Positions 15,752 through 25,230 are shown, numbered from the stretch's first letter. The stretch: 64,000 nucleotides of DNA from Extensimonas sp963708545 (GCA_963708545.1 CAVPUD010000060.1:1-64000), one strand, 5' to 3'. Notes: a model not told the origin generated them from the letters alone. Made by a program: numbers and translations.

Positions 15752-17248
15752 ATGACATCGACCCCTGCATTGCACGAGCTGGGCGTGGCCGAACTCGCCG
15801 CCGAATTGCGCGCGCGCCGCATGTCCGCCGTCGAAGCGGCGCAGCATTTTCTGGCGCGCGCGCACACCCACCAGCACCTGGGCGCGTACCTTGCGCTGAA
15901 TGAGGAAGCGACGCTCGCGCAGGCGCGCGCCGCCGATGCACGCCTGCAGGCCGGCACGGGCGGCCCGCTCGAAGGCGTGCCCATTGCGCACAAGGACATC
16001 TTCGTCACCCAGGACTTCCCGAGCACTGCGGGCTCGAAGATGCTCGCGGGCTACCAGTCGCCGTTCGACGCGACCGTGGTGCAGCGCCTGGCCGCGGCCG
16101 GCTGCGTGACGCTGGGCAAGCTCAATTGCGACGAATTCGCGATGGGCTCGGCGAACGAGAATTCGGCCATCGCGCCGCTGGGCTTCGCCGCGCCCGCGCC
16201 GGTGCGCAACCCCTGGGACACCACGCGCGTGCCCGGCGGTTCCTCGGGCGGCAGCGCCGTGGCCGTGGCCGCGCGCCTGGTGCCGGCCGCGACGGGCACA
16301 GACACCGGCGGCTCGATCCGCCAGCCCGCCTCGTTTTGCGGCGTTACGGGCATCAAGCCCACCTACGGGCGCGCCTCGCGCTACGGCATGATCGCCTTTG
16401 CCTCCAGCCTCGACCAAGCCGGCCCCATGGCGCGCTCGGCGCAGGACTGCGCGCTGCTGCTGTCGGCCCTGTGCGGCCCCGACCCTGACCGTGATTCGAC
16501 GAGCCTGGACCTGCCCGCCGAAGATTTCAGCGTGCGGCTGGGCGACAGTCTCGATGGGCTGCGTATCGGCATCCCCGCCGAGTTCTTCGGCGCAGGGCTG
16601 GCCGACGACGTGCGCGCCGCCGTCGAAGCCGCGCTCGAAGAGTACGAAAAACTCGGCGCCACGCTCGTGCCCATCCGCTTGCCGCGCACCGAGCTGTCCA
16701 TCCCGGTGTATTACATCATCGCGCCCGCCGAGGCGAGCTCCAATCTGAGCCGCTACGACGGCGTCAAGTTCGGCCACCGCGCACGCGACTACACCGACCT
16801 CGAAGACATGTACAAAAAAACCCGCGCCGAAGGCTTCGGCGACGAGGTCAAGCGCCGCATCATGATAGGCACCTACGTGCTGAGCCACGGCTACTACGAC
16901 GCCTACTATCTGCAGGCGCAAAAAATCCGCCGCATGATCGCCGACGACTTCCAGCAGGCCTTCACGCAATGCGACCTGATCGCCGGCCCTGTCGCGCCGA
17001 GCGTGGCCTGGCCCCTGGGCGCGCACGGCAGCGACCCGCTCGCCGACTACCTGGCCGACATCTACACCCTGCCGGCCTCGCTCGCGGGCCTGCCCGGCAT
17101 GAGCGTGCCCGCAGGCTTTGGCGCGCACGGTATGCCCGTGGGGCTGCAGCTCATCGGCAATTATTTCCAGGAAGCCCGGCTACTGAACGCGGCGCACCGC
17201 TTGCAGCAGGTGACGGATTTTCACTTGCGCATGCCCGGGGGATTGTGA
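15752..17248 (+). CDS. gatA: Asp/Glu-tRNA amidotransferase subunit A (amidase)
   Basis: Glutaminase subunit that frees ammonia for the GatB site. About 498 residues with the amidase-signature Ser-cisSer-Lys triad: the lysine in VPIAHKDIF, the cis-serine in GTDTGGSIRQP and the nucleophile region GGSSGGSAVAVAA. ATG 15752 has GTGAGG (overlapping the gatC stop) as ribosome-binding site; a GTG at 15740 overlapping that stop is the alternative start. Gap to gatB is one base. Confidence 0.96.
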   Translation: MTSTPALHELGVAELAAELRARRMSAVEAAQHFLARAHTHQHLGAYLALNEEATLAQARAADARLQAGTGGPLEGVPIAHKDIFVTQDFPSTAGSKMLAGYQSPFDATVVQRLAAAGCVTLGKLNCDEFAMGSANENSAIAPLGFAAPAPVRNPWDTTRVPGGSSGGSAVAVAARLVPAATGTDTGGSIRQPASFCGVTGIKPTYGRASRYGMIAFASSLDQAGPMARSAQDCALLLSALCGPDPDRDSTSLDLPAEDFSVRLGDSLDGLRIGIPAEFFGAGLADDVRAAVEAALEEYEKLGATLVPIRLPRTELSIPVYYIIAPAEASSNLSRYDGVKFGHRARDYTDLEDMYKKTRAEGFGDEVKRRIMIGTYVLSHGYYDAYYLQAQKIRRMIADDFQQAFTQCDLIAGPVAPSVAWPLGAHGSDPLADYLADIYTLPASLAGLPGMSVPAGFGAHGMPVGLQLIGNYFQEARLLNAAHRLQQVTDFHLRMPGGL

Positions 17249-17249
17249 G

Positions 17250-18701
17250 ATGACGAGCAGCACATTGATCCACGGCTACGAAGTCGTCATCGGCTTCGAG
17301 ACGCATGCGCAGTTGGCCACGCGCAGCAAGATTTTCAGCCGCGCCTCCACGGCGTTTGGCGCCGAGCCCAATACGCAGGCCTGCGCGGTCGATCTGGCTT
17401 TGCCGGGCACGCTGCCGGTGATGAACCGCGCGGCCGTCGAATGCGCTATCAAATTGGGACTGGCACTCGGCTCCCACATTGCGCCTGTGAGCATTTTTGC
17501 GCGCAAAAACTATTTCTACCCCGACCTGCCCAAGGGCTACCAGATCAGCCAGTACGAAATCCCCGTGGTGCAAGGCGGCGAGGTGGCGTTTTACGTGGGC
17601 GACGAGAAAAAAACCGTGCGCCTGGTGCGTGCGCACCTCGAGGAAGACGCGGGCAAGTCGCTGCACGAAGAGTTCCACGGCATGAGCGGCATCGACCTGA
17701 ACCGTGCCGGCACGCCGCTCTTGGAAATCGTCACCGAGCCCGACATGCGCAGTACCGAGGAAGCCGTGGCCTACGCCAAAGAGCTGCACAAGATCGTCAC
17801 CTGGATAGGCATTTGCGACGGCAACATGCAGGAGGGGAGTTTTCGCTGCGATGCGAACGTGAGTGTGCGCAAGCCCGGCCAGCCGCTGGGCACGCGGCGC
17901 GAGATCAAGAACCTCAACAGCTTCAAGTTCATGCAGCAGGCGATCGACTACGAAGTCCGCTGGCAGATCGAGCAGCTCGAGGACGGCCACGCGATCCAGC
18001 AGGCCACGGTGCTGTTCGACCCCGCGACGGGCGAGACGCGCGCCATGCGCACCAAGGAGGACGCGGCCGACTACCGCTACTTTCCCGATCCAGACCTGCC
18101 GCCGCTCCATATTTCAGAGCAATGGATCGAAGCGCAACGTGCGCTGATGCCCGAATTGCCGCGTGCCATGGCGGCGCGCTTCGTGGCCGAGTACGGTTTG
18201 CCGGAATACGACGCGAGCACGCTCACGCAGTCGCCCGCGATGGCCGCGTACTTCGAGGCCGCGGCGCGCGCCTGTGGCCAGCCCAAGCTCGCGAGCAACT
18301 GGATCATGGGCGAAGTCTCGCGGCGCCTCAACGCCGAGGAGATCGACATAGTGCGCTCGCCCGTGGGCGCGGCACAGCTGGCGGCGCTGATCGCGCGCAT
18401 CGCTGACGGCACGCTCAGCAACAGTGCGGCGCGCCAGGTGTTCGACGCCTTGTGGAAGGGCGAGGGCGGCGACGTCGATGCCTTGATCGAAGCCAAGGGC
18501 CTCAAGCAGGTGAACGACGCCGGCGCGCTCGAGCAAATCATCGCCGAGGTGATCGCCGCGAACCCCGACAACGTGGCGCAGTTCAGGGCCGGCAAGGACA
18601 AGGCCTTCAACGCGCTCGTCGGGCAGGTGATGAAGGCGAGCAAGGGCAAGGCCAATCCGCAGCAGGTGAATGCGCTGCTGCGCGCCAAGCTGGAGGGGTA
18701 G
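17250..18701 (+). CDS. gatB: Asp/Glu-tRNA amidotransferase subunit B
   Basis: Subunit that phosphorylates mischarged Glu-/Asp-tRNA and transfers ammonia. 483 residues with the GatB N-terminal signature (YEVVIGFETHAQL, DLPKGYQISQYEIP), a central cradle domain with the ADYRYFPDPDLPPL motif, and the C-terminal YqeY-like helical domain (NPDNVAQFRAGKDKAFNALVGQVMK) that binds the tRNA. Completes the gatCAB operon. Confidence 0.97.
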   Translation: MTSSTLIHGYEVVIGFETHAQLATRSKIFSRASTAFGAEPNTQACAVDLALPGTLPVMNRAAVECAIKLGLALGSHIAPVSIFARKNYFYPDLPKGYQISQYEIPVVQGGEVAFYVGDEKKTVRLVRAHLEEDAGKSLHEEFHGMSGIDLNRAGTPLLEIVTEPDMRSTEEAVAYAKELHKIVTWIGICDGNMQEGSFRCDANVSVRKPGQPLGTRREIKNLNSFKFMQQAIDYEVRWQIEQLEDGHAIQQATVLFDPATGETRAMRTKEDAADYRYFPDPDLPPLHISEQWIEAQRALMPELPRAMAARFVAEYGLPEYDASTLTQSPAMAAYFEAAARACGQPKLASNWIMGEVSRRLNAEEIDIVRSPVGAAQLAALIARIADGTLSNSAARQVFDALWKGEGGDVDALIEAKGLKQVNDAGALEQIIAEVIAANPDNVAQFRAGKDKAFNALVGQVMKASKGKANPQQVNALLRAKLEG

Positions 18702-18744
18702 CGTGGGCGAGCGCAGCGGCGGTCTGATCGGCCCGCCCCGCCCA

Positions 18745-19449
18745 TCAGCGCGGCGTGGCCGGCTGGCCGCTGACCGGCAAAGGCGTCTGCACAGACGCGG
18801 CTGCGGCGGGAGGCTGACGCTGGCTGTCCCATAGTTGGCGCAGGTGCGCCAGTTCGGCGTCGAAACGCTGCTGAATGCGGCGCTTTTCCTGTTCCTGGTT
18901 GGCAATGAAGCGCCACTGCGCGGCCGTTTCGTCCTGGTTTTCGGCGACTTGGCGGCGCAATTTCATGGGGGCTTTGCTCGGGTCCTTTTGGTAGAACTCC
19001 ATTTCCGTGTCGAGCGCCTTGCGCTCCTGCAGCAATTCCTGCAGGCGCTTGCGGGCGATGGCCGAGACCTCATCGACTTGCGCCATCGCCGCGGCGCGCT
19101 CGGCATCGTGCGCGGCCTGGTTCGGGTAGCGCGCGAGCAGGACGCGGTCGCGGCGGCGCTCTTCGAGGATGCGCGACTGCTCCTCGGCCTCCTTGCGGCG
19201 CTGCGCTTCGAGGGCAGCGCGCTCCTGTTCGGTGAGCGAGGGGCCGATTTTGCGGCGCGTCACGCCCGTGGGGCCGAGCTCGCGCTGCTCGCGGTCGAGG
19301 CATTCGACGATGGGGCGGTCGGACGTGATGCGCCGGCCCTGGGCATCGATGCAAGTGTAGATGCTGGCGCCCGAGCTTGGCTGCGCGCCCACGGCGCTGA
19401 CGCAGAGGCCTGCGAGCAGCGCCGCACCGATGTTCCAGAATTGGTTCAA
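18745..19449 (-). CDS. DUF4124-domain secreted coiled-coil protein
   Basis: Predicted periplasmic protein of 234 residues. An N-terminal signal peptide (AALLAGLCVSAVGAQ) is followed by a DUF4124-type beta segment, IYTCIDAQGRRITSDRPI, with two cysteines. A long charged coiled coil (about residues 70-215, rich in Glu, Arg, Gln) and a Pro/Ala tail follow. The start used is TTG 19449, overlapping the pyrE stop codon as TTGA with GGGGGAACG upstream; no ATG nearby gives the signal peptide. Function unknown; it follows pyrE in one transcript. Confidence 0.8.
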   Translation of the reverse strand: MNQFWNIGAALLAGLCVSAVGAQPSSGASIYTCIDAQGRRITSDRPIVECLDREQRELGPTGVTRRKIGPSLTEQERAALEAQRRKEAEEQSRILEERRRDRVLLARYPNQAAHDAERAAAMAQVDEVSAIARKRLQELLQERKALDTEMEFYQKDPSKAPMKLRRQVAENQDETAAQWRFIANQEQEKRRIQQRFDAELAHLRQLWDSQRQPPAAAASVQTPLPVSGQPATPR

Positions 19450-20162
19450 AAGATCGTTCCCCCGCCATCGTCATCGACCCCGTAGCGCTCGCGATAGGCG
19501 AGCACTCGGGCGCGGTGGGCTGCCATTGCGTCCCCGGCCGCGTCGGACAGGTACAGCAATAAATCTGCCAGGCGTGCAATCGCGCACACCTGCAGGCCGA
19601 GTTCGCGGCGCACGTACTGCACGGCGCTGTAGGGCACGTCCTGGCCGTTTTCGGTGGCTTTTTCCTGCCGGTCGAGCGCAACCACCATCGCATGCGGCGT
19701 GGCGCCGGCGGCGCGGATGAGCGCGATCGACTCGCGCGCTGCGGTGCCTGCGGACATCACGTCGTCGATGATGAGCACACGCCCACGCAGCGGCGCGCCC
19801 ACCAGCGTGCCACCTTCGCCATGGTCTTTGGCTTCCTTGCGGTTGTAGGCGAAGGGCACGTTGCGCCCCCGGCGCGCGAGCTCCACGGCGACCGTGGCCG
19901 CGAGCGGGATGCCTTTGTAGGCCGGGCCGAACACCATGTCGAAGGCGATGCCGCTCGCTTGCAGCGCGCTTGCATAGAATTGCGCGAGCCGGCCGAGCTT
20001 GGCGCCGTCGTCGAACAGCCCGGCATTGAAAAAATAAGGGCTCAGGCGCCCCGCCTTGGTCTTGAATTCGCCGAAGCGCAACACACCGGCCTCGACGGCG
20101 AAACGCACGAAATCCTGCGCCAGCTGGCTTTGTTGTGCGTTTTGCACGCCCTTGTCCCCCAT
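19446..20162 (-). CDS. pyrE: Orotate phosphoribosyltransferase
   Basis: Transfers ribose-5-phosphate from PRPP to orotate, giving OMP in pyrimidine synthesis. 238 residues with the PRPP-binding motif VLIIDDVMSAGTA and the YNRKEAKDHGEGG flexible catalytic loop; N-terminus FGEFKTKAGRLSPYFFN is typical. ATG chosen at 20162; upstream in-frame codons are unlike the family. This start codon shares two bases with the start of the divergent xth gene (CATG at 20160-20163). Confidence 0.95.
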   Translation of the reverse strand: MGDKGVQNAQQSQLAQDFVRFAVEAGVLRFGEFKTKAGRLSPYFFNAGLFDDGAKLGRLAQFYASALQASGIAFDMVFGPAYKGIPLAATVAVELARRGRNVPFAYNRKEAKDHGEGGTLVGAPLRGRVLIIDDVMSAGTAARESIALIRAAGATPHAMVVALDRQEKATENGQDVPYSAVQYVRRELGLQVCAIARLADLLLYLSDAAGDAMAAHRARVLAYRERYGVDDDGGGTIF

Positions 20163-20976
20163 GGAAAAACCCTTGTTCAAGTTAAGCAGCCTCAATCTCA
20201 ACGGCATCCGCTCGGCCGCCAGCAAAGGCGTGGAGCAATGGCTCGCCACGATGCGGCCGGATTGTATTTGTGTGCAGGAGGTCAAGGCCCAGGCCGCCGA
20301 CGTGCAGGGCCGCTTTGAGCAGCTTGCCGGGCTGCAGGGCCATTTTCACTTTGCGCAGAAAAAAGGCTATGCGGGCGTGGGCATCTACACGCGCCTCGCG
20401 CCCAGCGACGTGCTGACGGGCTTTGGCGTGCCCGAATTCGACGCCGAGGGGCGCTACATCGAGCTGCGCTTCGACACGCCCGCGCGCAAGCTTTCCATCG
20501 TGAGCGCGTACTTCCCGAGCGGCTCCTCGGGCGAGGAGCGCCAGCAGGCCAAGTTCCGCTTTCTCGAGGCGTTTTACCCGCACCTACAGCAGCTGCAGGC
20601 CGAGCGCGAGTTCATCCTCTGCGGCGACCTCAACATCGCGCACCAGCCCATAGACCTGAAAAACTGGCGCAGCAACCAGAAAAACAGCGGTTTTCTGCCC
20701 GAAGAGCGCGCCTGGCTGACAAAGCTGTTGCGCACGAATGACAACCCGGGCGGGCTCGTGGACGTTTATCGCCGGCTGCAGCCCAGCGCCACGGACGCGG
20801 CCTACACCTGGTGGAGCAACCGCGGTCAGGCCTGGGCGAAGAACGTGGGCTGGCGGCTCGACTACCACCTGGCCACGCCCACGCTGGCTGAATTGGCACG
20901 CGCCGAGCATATCTACAAGGAGCAGCGCTTTTCCGACCACGCGCCGATCACCATCGATTACGCCCTGGCGCTTTGA
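20161..20976 (+). CDS. xth: Exodeoxyribonuclease III-type AP endonuclease
   Basis: Mg-dependent nuclease of the exonuclease III family, acting in base-excision repair at abasic sites. 271 residues with the family motifs LNLNGIRSA, CVQEVKAQ (catalytic Glu near 40), LCGDLNIAH, WWSNRGQAW and the C-terminal SDHAPITID (catalytic His). The start ATG (20161) overlaps the start codon of pyrE on the other strand. A TTG four codons on (20173), preceded by TGGAAA, would give a more usual N-terminus (FKLSSLNLNG) and cannot be excluded. Confidence 0.93.
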   Translation: MEKPLFKLSSLNLNGIRSAASKGVEQWLATMRPDCICVQEVKAQAADVQGRFEQLAGLQGHFHFAQKKGYAGVGIYTRLAPSDVLTGFGVPEFDAEGRYIELRFDTPARKLSIVSAYFPSGSSGEERQQAKFRFLEAFYPHLQQLQAEREFILCGDLNIAHQPIDLKNWRSNQKNSGFLPEERAWLTKLLRTNDNPGGLVDVYRRLQPSATDAAYTWWSNRGQAWAKNVGWRLDYHLATPTLAELARAEHIYKEQRFSDHAPITIDYALAL

Positions 20977-21034
20977 TGGCTTTGCGCCTACAGACGCCTT
21001 TGCCCACGCATTTTGCTTGCCCAGGCTTTTGCTC

Positions 21035-22987
21035 ATGTCCGATAGTTCCGATCCCATCTTTGCCGACCAGCCCGCCGAGGCCTCGACGCGCACCTTCACG
21101 CCGCCGCATGCCGAGGCGCTGTGGAAACTGGTCACCGTCCCGCATCCGGTCATAGGCAAAGCCCACCATCTTGGCGAGGCGCTGGTGCACGCGGGCCTGA
21201 TCAGCCCGTCCGTGCTCGCCGATGCGTTGCAGGTCCAGCGCCTGGAGCGCGAAAACGGCAAAGACCCGCAATTGGGGCAAATCCTGGTCAGCCACGGCCA
21301 TGTCACGCCGGAGCAGCTGCAGCGCGTCATCGACAGCTGGCTGGGCGAATACGTGGTCGATCCTGGCAAGCTGGCGCCGGACCCTGCGGCCCTGGCGCTG
21401 GTGCCGCGCACGGTGGCCGAGCGCGAATCGGTGCTGCCGCTGCTGGCGCGCGACGATGCGCTGGTGCTGCTGATGGCCGATCCACACGACCGTATGTTGC
21501 TCGACGAGCTGCGCTTTCTGACGCAGCGGCGTCTGATACCTGTGCACGCCGCGCCGGGAACGCTGCTGCCGGCGGTCAGCCGTTTTTATGGTGGTGGCAG
21601 TGGTGCGACGGCGGGCGCGAAAAAGGCTGCGCCGGCCGCGGCGGGGGCCACAAACCAGCCCTCGACGGCGCAAGAACTCGCCTCCAGCCTGGATGCGGCG
21701 GGCAGCGACCTTGACATGACGCCAGCCGACGTCATCAGCGAATCCGACAACACGCTGGTGCGGCTCATCAATTCGCTGATCACCGAGGCCATTGCCCACC
21801 GTGCCTCCGACATCCACATCGAAACCGAGCCACCGCCGCAGCCGGTGCGCATACGCCTGCGCATCGATGGCGACCTGCAACCCTATCTGGAGTTGCCTGC
21901 GCGCTATCGATTTGCATTGGTGGCACGCCTCAAGATCATGGCGGTCATGGATATTTCGGAGCACCGCAAGCCGCAGGACGGCAAGATCGACTTTGCGCGC
22001 TTCGGTGGCCCGCCGGTCGAGCTGCGCGTGGTCACGGTGCCCACTTCGCGCGGGCTCGAAGACGTGGTGCTGCGTCTGCTCTCGGGTGCCAAGCCGCTGC
22101 CGCTCGATCAGATCGGCCTGAGCCCGGGCAATCTGGCGGGGCTGCGTACCTTGATGCGCAAGAGCTACGGCCTGATCCTGGTCTGCGGCCCCACGGGCAG
22201 CGGCAAGACGACCACGCTGCATTCGGTGGTGCGCGAGCTCAACACTGACAGCCGCAAGATCTGGACGGCCGAAGACCCGATCGAAATCTCGCAGGCCGGG
22301 CTGCGCCAGGTGCAGATGAACCCGCGCATCGGCTGGACCTTCGCCGCGGCGATGCGCACCTTTTTGCGCGCCGACCCGGACGTGATCATGATCGGCGAGA
22401 TGCGCGACGAGGAAACCGCGCGCATCGCGATCGAGGCTTCGCTCACCGGGCACCTGGTGCTTTCTACCCTGCACACGAATTCGGCGCCCGAGAGCATCAC
22501 GCGGCTGCTCGAAATCGGGCTCGATCCGTTCAACTTTTCCGATTCGCTGCTCGGCATCCTGGCGCAGCGCCTGGTGCGGCGCCTGTGCACGGCCTGCCGT
22601 GCACCGCGCGTGGCCGAGGCCGACGAGCTCGACAGCCTGGCGTCGCAATATCTCGAAAGCGGTACCACCAACACGCCCGAAGTCCGTGCGGCGCTGATCG
22701 CGCAGTGGCGCCAGCGCTTCGGCGGCCAGGGCGGTGCGTTGCGCCTGTGGAAGCACGTGGGCTGCAAGGACTGCGAGGGCCACGGCTACCGCGGCCGCAT
22801 GGGCATTCACGAGCTGATGCTGAGCGACGACACCATCCGCCAGCATATCCGCCACCGCGCACCAGCCTCGGATATTCGCCATTCGGCGCTCGCCGCCGGC
22901 ATGCTGACGCTGCGCCAGGACGGCATCGAAAAAGTGCTGCAAGGCCTGACCGACATGCCCGAGGTGATCGCTGCGAGCAATTTGTGA
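21035..22987 (+). CDS. PilB/GspE-family secretion or pilus ATPase
   Basis: Hexameric ATPase of the type II secretion/type IV pilus assembly superfamily, 650 residues. It has a helical MshEN-type N-terminal domain (about residues 40-190), an Ala-rich linker, then the catalytic core: Walker A GPTGSGKTT (385 on), the Asp box near ADPDVIMIGEMRDEETA, Walker B and the His box LVLSTLHTNSAPESITRLL. A C4 zinc motif, CTAC...CKDC, is present in the C-terminal arm as in assembly-type (PilB/GspE) rather than retraction (PilT) ATPases. No pilin, pilC or secretin genes lie next to it, so the system it drives is unknown. Starts 58 bp after xth. Confidence 0.9.
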   Translation: MSDSSDPIFADQPAEASTRTFTPPHAEALWKLVTVPHPVIGKAHHLGEALVHAGLISPSVLADALQVQRLERENGKDPQLGQILVSHGHVTPEQLQRVIDSWLGEYVVDPGKLAPDPAALALVPRTVAERESVLPLLARDDALVLLMADPHDRMLLDELRFLTQRRLIPVHAAPGTLLPAVSRFYGGGSGATAGAKKAAPAAAGATNQPSTAQELASSLDAAGSDLDMTPADVISESDNTLVRLINSLITEAIAHRASDIHIETEPPPQPVRIRLRIDGDLQPYLELPARYRFALVARLKIMAVMDISEHRKPQDGKIDFARFGGPPVELRVVTVPTSRGLEDVVLRLLSGAKPLPLDQIGLSPGNLAGLRTLMRKSYGLILVCGPTGSGKTTTLHSVVRELNTDSRKIWTAEDPIEISQAGLRQVQMNPRIGWTFAAAMRTFLRADPDVIMIGEMRDEETARIAIEASLTGHLVLSTLHTNSAPESITRLLEIGLDPFNFSDSLLGILAQRLVRRLCTACRAPRVAEADELDSLASQYLESGTTNTPEVRAALIAQWRQRFGGQGGALRLWKHVGCKDCEGHGYRGRMGIHELMLSDDTIRQHIRHRAPASDIRHSALAAGMLTLRQDGIEKVLQGLTDMPEVIAASNL

Positions 22988-23025
22988 GGCCTTTTTCCTC
23001 GCCCATTTCCCCTACGGAACCCGCC

Positions 23026-23664
23026 ATGCTCCACTACCGCACCATCCCCGTCACGCCTTTCCAGCAGAACTGCTCCATCGTCTGGTGCGATGCCACGCAC
23101 GAGGCGGCGCTCATTGACCCGGGCGGTGACATCGACGTGTTGCTCGCCGAGGCTCGGCGTCTGGGCGTCGAGCCCACGCAAATTTGGCTCACGCACGCGC
23201 ACATAGACCACGCCGGCGGTGCGGGCGAGCTCGCGCAGCGCCTGGGCATCCCCATCATCGGCCCGCATCCGGGCGACCAGTTCTGGATCGACGGCCTGGC
23301 GCAGCAAAGCGCGGCCTTCGGCTTTGCGCCCGCCGTGCCGTTCACGCCCACGCGCTGGCTGCACGACGGCGACAGCGTGCAGGTCGGCCACGAAACGCTG
23401 CACGTGCGCCACACTCCGGGCCACACGCCCGGCCACGTGGTGTTCCACGCGCCGCAGATCGACCGCGCCTTCGTCGGCGACGTGCTGTTCGCGGGCAGCA
23501 TCGGGCGCACGGACTTTCCGGGCGGCAACCACCAGCAGCTCATCGACAGCATCGTCAGGCGTCTGTGGCCCATGGGCGACCAGACGGTGTTCATCCCCGG
23601 CCACGGGCCCGAGAGCACCTTTGGGCGTGAGCGGCGCAGCAACCCGTTCGTGGGCGGCACTTGA
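23026..23664 (+). CDS. Metallo-beta-lactamase-fold hydrolase, glyoxalase II-like
   Basis: Two-metal hydrolase of 212 residues. The THAHIDHAGG motif, HTPGHTPGHVVF, the bridging aspartate in FVGDVLFAGSIGR and the final GHGPES loop define the metal site of the YcbL/glyoxalase-II-like group. The group often hydrolyses thioesters such as S-lactoylglutathione; the actual substrate is not shown here. It begins 38 bp after the ATPase gene, perhaps on the same transcript. The 3' flank carries a dispersed repeat. Confidence 0.9.
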   Translation: MLHYRTIPVTPFQQNCSIVWCDATHEAALIDPGGDIDVLLAEARRLGVEPTQIWLTHAHIDHAGGAGELAQRLGIPIIGPHPGDQFWIDGLAQQSAAFGFAPAVPFTPTRWLHDGDSVQVGHETLHVRHTPGHTPGHVVFHAPQIDRAFVGDVLFAGSIGRTDFPGGNHQQLIDSIVRRLWPMGDQTVFIPGHGPESTFGRERRSNPFVGGT

Positions 23665-23682
23665 GCTACGCGCCGAGGATTT

Positions 23683-23735
23683 TGGATAAAAAGTGCCATT
23701 AGCCCAGGCGGGACAAGCGCAAGCAGCTATCGTTT
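23683..23735. repeat. Dispersed intergenic repeat, copy 3
   Basis: On the minus strand: CGATAGCTGCTTGCGCTTG followed by a diverged arm and GGCACTTTTT. It belongs to the family at 2812-2878 and lies between the convergent stops of the metallo-hydrolase gene and mpl, reaching into the last codons of mpl. Confidence 0.55.
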
Positions 23736-25142
23736 GGAGAGTTCTTCGAGCAGCTTGGCGTGCACGCCGCCAAAGCCGCCGTTGCTCATGCACACGATGT
23801 GGTCGCCCGCCTGCGCGGCCTGTACGATCTGGCGCACCAGGGTGGCGATGTCGGGCGCGGTCTGCGCGCGTGGGCCCAGCGGTGCGAGCGCCTCGCGCGC
23901 GTCCCAGTCCAGGCCGCCGGTGTGGCAAAAGGCCAGGTCGGCCGGCTCCAGGGCCCAGGGCAGCTGCGCCTTCATGGTGCCGAGCTTCATGGTGTTGCTG
24001 CGCGGCTCGAACACGGCCAGGATGCGTGCCTGCGACTGGCCCGCGGCATCGAGCTGGCGGCGTAGGCCGTCGAGCGTGGTGCGTATCGCCGTGGGGTGGT
24101 GCGCGAAGTCGTCGTACACCGTGACTTCGCCGCCCGCCAGCGCCACGCGCCCGCGCAGCTCCATGCGGCGCCGCACGTTCTGAAAGCCCGCGAGCGCCTG
24201 CGCCGCCAGCGCCACCGGCACGCCCACGTGCTGCGCCGCCGCGATGGCCGCGAGCGCGTTGAGCTGGTTGTGCACACCCGTGAGCGACCAGACCACGCGC
24301 CCCTGCGGTGCGCCTTGCACGAGCACGTCGAAGGCCTGCGGCGCGCCCGCGGCGCAAAAATCGCTCACCGCGGCGCCAAAGCTGCGCACCTCGCTCCAGC
24401 AGCCCTGGTGCAGCACGCGCGTGAGGCTCTCCTCGAGGCCGTTGACCACCACGCGCCCGGCAGCCGGCACGGTGCGCAGCAGGTGGTGGAACTGGCGCTC
24501 GATCGCGGCCAGGTCGTCGAAGATGTCGGCGTGGTCGAATTCGAGGTTGTTGAGCACCGCCGTGCGCGGGCGGTAGTGCACGAACTTGCTGCGCTTGTCG
24601 AAAAAGGCCGTGTCGTACTCGTCGGCCTCGATCACGAACAGCGGCCGCGGCTGCCCCGGCGCCTGCGCGCCCAGGCGCGCCGAAATGCCGAAATTCAGCG
24701 GCACGCCACCCACCAGAAAGCCCGGCGTGAGCCCTGCGCTTTGCAAAATCCAGGCGAGCATGGAGGTCGTGGTGGTCTTGCCGTGCGTGCCCGCCACGGC
24801 CAGCACGTGGCGGCCTTGCAGCACGTGCTCGGCCAGCCACTGCGGGCCGCTGGTGTAGGGCAGGCCCGCATCGAGGATGGCTTCCATCAAGGGAAATTTG
24901 GGCGCTCCGTCGGCCAAGCGCGCGCGGCTGACCACGTTGCCCACCACGAACATGTCGGGCGCGAGCGCGAGCTGGTCGGCGTCAAAGCCTTCGATCAGCT
25001 CGATGCCCAGCGCGCGCAGCTGCTCGCTCATGGGCGGATAGACGCCCGCGTCGCAGCCCGTGACCTTGTGTCCGGCCTCGCGCGCTAGCGCGGCCACGCC
25101 GCCCATGAAAGTGCCGCAAATGCCCAGAATGTGGATATGCAT
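23727..25142 (-). CDS. mpl: UDP-N-acetylmuramate:L-alanyl-gamma-D-glutamyl-meso-diaminopimelate ligase
   Basis: Peptidoglycan-recycling ligase that joins recovered tripeptide to UDP-MurNAc. 471 residues of the Mur-ligase fold: N-terminal Rossmann domain with GICGTFMGGVA, the ATP loop AGTHGKTTTTSML, and the central NNLEFDHADIF region; the third domain carries YDDFAHHPTAI. The MHIHILGICGTFMGG start at ATG 25142 matches Mpl proteins rather than MurC. It works in the same recycling route as AmpD (37079-37684). Confidence 0.95.
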   Translation of the reverse strand: MHIHILGICGTFMGGVAALAREAGHKVTGCDAGVYPPMSEQLRALGIELIEGFDADQLALAPDMFVVGNVVSRARLADGAPKFPLMEAILDAGLPYTSGPQWLAEHVLQGRHVLAVAGTHGKTTTTSMLAWILQSAGLTPGFLVGGVPLNFGISARLGAQAPGQPRPLFVIEADEYDTAFFDKRSKFVHYRPRTAVLNNLEFDHADIFDDLAAIERQFHHLLRTVPAAGRVVVNGLEESLTRVLHQGCWSEVRSFGAAVSDFCAAGAPQAFDVLVQGAPQGRVVWSLTGVHNQLNALAAIAAAQHVGVPVALAAQALAGFQNVRRRMELRGRVALAGGEVTVYDDFAHHPTAIRTTLDGLRRQLDAAGQSQARILAVFEPRSNTMKLGTMKAQLPWALEPADLAFCHTGGLDWDAREALAPLGPRAQTAPDIATLVRQIVQAAQAGDHIVCMSNGGFGGVHAKLLEELSKR

Positions 25143-25154
25143 GGCGGGGCATTG

Positions 25155-25230
25155 TAATCTTGGAGCCAAAATGGCCGTTTGTGCAGATGTATCAAGCGCA
25201 AGAAGCTACCAAAAAAGTAGCTTTTCCGTA
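25155..25230. repeat. Dispersed intergenic repeat, copy 4
   Basis: Contains GAGCCAAAATGGCCG, TATCAAGCGCAAGAAGC and an AAGCTACC...AGTAGCTT hairpin. It lies in the 175-bp gap between the divergent mpl and unknown-protein genes and therefore inside their shared promoter region. Same family as 2812-2878. Confidence 0.6.
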
